Assembly (NCBI GenBank): GCA_017457585.1 | Contig: JAFTHD010000077.1 | Coordinates: forward strand, 1-6,374 | DNA: 6,374 bases | Source of the DNA: Bacillota bacterium | Lineage (GTDB): Bacteria > Bacillota_A > Clostridia > Peptostreptococcales > Anaerovoracaceae | Reading direction: 5' to 3' | Shown: positions 5,460-6,374 of the stretch, one piece after another | Layout: each line of letters starts with the position of its first letter | Numbering within the stretch: position 1 is the stretch's first letter | Notes under the pieces: generated by a model | Told to the model about the DNA's origin: nothing | Database searches by the model: none | The model's input: only the letters and a program-made list of their open reading frames with translations | Program-made: the position numbers and the translations under genes

Positions 5460-6374
5460 AACCAGCTTCTCTTCCTTATCATCATGTAAATTACAATCGG
5501 TGCCCCGAAGGCGGAGGTTACCGTGCTGATCGACAGTTCCACCGGCGCAAAGGCTGTCCTGGCGATCAGGTCACACATCATGCAGAACACGCTGCCGCAC
5601 AGAAAGGACCCTGGGATTACGACGATCGGCTTCGACGTGCCCAGTGCTCCCTTTGCGATAAAAGGAACTGCAATGCCCACGAAGGCGATCGGCCCTGCAA
5701 AGGCCGTCACCGCACCGGCCAAAAGGCTCGACAGGAGTATCAGCAGAACTCTGAAGGCCTTGATGTTGACACCCACGCTCTGGGCATAGCTCTCTCCAAG
5801 CTGAAGGGCGCCTATAGGCTTTGCAAGGCACATGGTGAGAATCGAGGTGATTCCTATGATCACAAGGGCCAGTCTGACGTTTCCCCAGGTCATTCCGGAG
5901 AAGCTCCCAAGTGACCAGTTCTGAAGGTTCACGATGTCCGAGTCGCTGGCTATGTTTATGAGGAAGTCCGTGATGGCGTTGCAGATGTAGCCGATCATGA
6001 TTCCTGCTACGAGAAGCGCTGCCATGCTCTTCACCTTCCTTGCCACGATGAGTATGAAACCGGTGGACAGAAGTGCTCCGGCAAAAGCCGCAAGTATCAT
6101 GGCCCATGAGGAGAAACTCTGTATGTATTTGGCACTTACAATCATGGTTAGTGCAACGACCATCTTTGAGCCTGAGGATATTCCCAGCACGTAAGGCCCT
6201 GCAATGGGGTTTTCAAAGAAGGTCTGCAGCATGAATCCTGCCAGAGCCAGGGCACCGCCGAGGAGGGCCGCCATGATGATCCTCGGAAGCCTTATGGTCC
6301 ATATGATATCAAGGGTCTGAACGTCGCCTTCCTTGAGAAAGATTGCTCTTAGTATATCTGAAACGGGCAGCTTC
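5456..6374 (-). CDS. FecCD/BtuC-family ABC transporter permease (5' end missing)
   Basis: This is the membrane-spanning subunit of a siderophore/heme/cobalamin-type ABC importer, acting as a dimer in the cytoplasmic membrane. The frame is open to the window edge, and 305 residues are visible. Family members are about 330-350 residues, so roughly the first membrane segment is missing. The methionine at 6274 is not the start, because conserved sequence lies before it (LPVSDI at 2-7 and RLPR at 28-31 of the visible part). Other family signatures are ENPIAGPYVLGISSG (54-68), WSLGSFSGMTW (153-163), LGESYAQSVGVN (192-203) and GPIAFVGIAVPFIAK (227-241). The last contains the region that contacts the ATPase and has Phe where many relatives have His. 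Many hydrophobic helices are evident and the C terminus (IRKRSWL) is complete. The stop overlaps the next start in ATGA. The family is certain. The substrate (corrinoid, cobalt or iron chelate, heme) is not; the neighbouring cobalamin genes only suggest a corrinoid or cobalt link. Confidence 0.93.
   Translation of the reverse strand, partial: KLPVSDILRAIFLKEGDVQTLDIIWTIRLPRIIMAALLGGALALAGFMLQTFFENPIAGPYVLGISSGSKMVVALTMIVSAKYIQSFSSWAMILAAFAGALLSTGFILIVARKVKSMAALLVAGIMIGYICNAITDFLINIASDSDIVNLQNWSLGSFSGMTWGNVRLALVIIGITSILTMCLAKPIGALQLGESYAQSVGVNIKAFRVLLILLSSLLAGAVTAFAGPIAFVGIAVPFIAKGALGTSKPIVVIPGSFLCGSVFCMMCDLIARTAFAPVELSISTVTSAFGAPIVIYMMIRKRSWL
5466..5477 (-). promoter_or_regulatory. Ribosome binding site for the ATPase-CbiD frame
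   Basis: The minus strand reads AAGGAAGAGAAG, ending six bases before the ATG at 5459. It lies inside the last codons of the permease gene, which fits coupled translation of permease and ATPase. Confidence 0.7.

Noticed and set aside
5571..6107. A 178-codon minus-strand open frame overlapping the permease in another frame
   Set aside because: The translation is rich in Arg, His and Gly, as expected from reading membrane-protein codons out of frame. The permease frame carries all the family motifs.
5456..6274. Permease starting at the methionine at 6274
   Set aside because: The frame continues to the window edge and encodes family-conserved sequence (RLPR and the preceding segment), so this methionine is internal.

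Overview
This window is one tightly packed minus-strand operon segment. It encodes much of the corrin-ring part of the anaerobic (early cobalt insertion) cobalamin pathway, behind two components of a FecCD/BtuC-type ABC importer. CbiD and CbiG are hallmarks of the oxygen-independent route. With the Firmicute-like protein sequences, strong purine-rich ribosome binding sites, TTG and GTG starts and roughly half G+C, they point to an anaerobic Bacillota bacterium, probably of the Clostridia. The assignment comes from reading the proteins, not from a database search.

Layout in transcription order (right to left): (1) 6374-5456, FecCD-family permease, 5' end outside the window; (2) 5459-3465, one 664-residue reading frame holding a complete FecE/BtuD-like ATPase followed by a complete CbiD; (3) 3463-2693, CbiF/CobM; (4) 2647-1586, CbiG; (5) 1593-862, CbiH/CobJ; (6) 869-1, CbiJ/CobK running directly into the start of a CbiE/CobL-N domain that is cut by the window edge. 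Genes overlap by 4 or 8 bases or are 1 base apart, except for a 45-base spacer between cbiF and cbiG. The layout suggests a single transcript with translational coupling. No promoter, riboswitch, terminator, RNA gene, repeat, mobile element or CRISPR array was recognised, and no gene-free stretch exceeds 45 bases.

In pathway order the enzymes are: CbiH (C17 methylation and ring contraction), CbiF (C11 methylation), CbiG (delta-lactone opening, loss of the two-carbon fragment), CbiD (C1 methylation), CbiJ (precorrin-6A reduction) and CbiE (C5 methylation). CbiL, CbiT, CbiC, CbiA and a cobaltochelatase are not in the window. The transporter may import a corrinoid, a cobalt chelate or another metal complex; its substrate cannot be read from the sequence.

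The most notable point is the ATPase-CbiD junction. The fusion frame is open, but removing one base from an AAAA run at 4681-4684 would give two ordinary genes. The ATPase would end at a TAG. CbiD would start at an ATG (4695) that lies upstream of that stop in another frame and follows a purine-rich stretch. The fusion may therefore be a genuine novel protein, a recent one-base insertion, a sequence error or a frameshift site.
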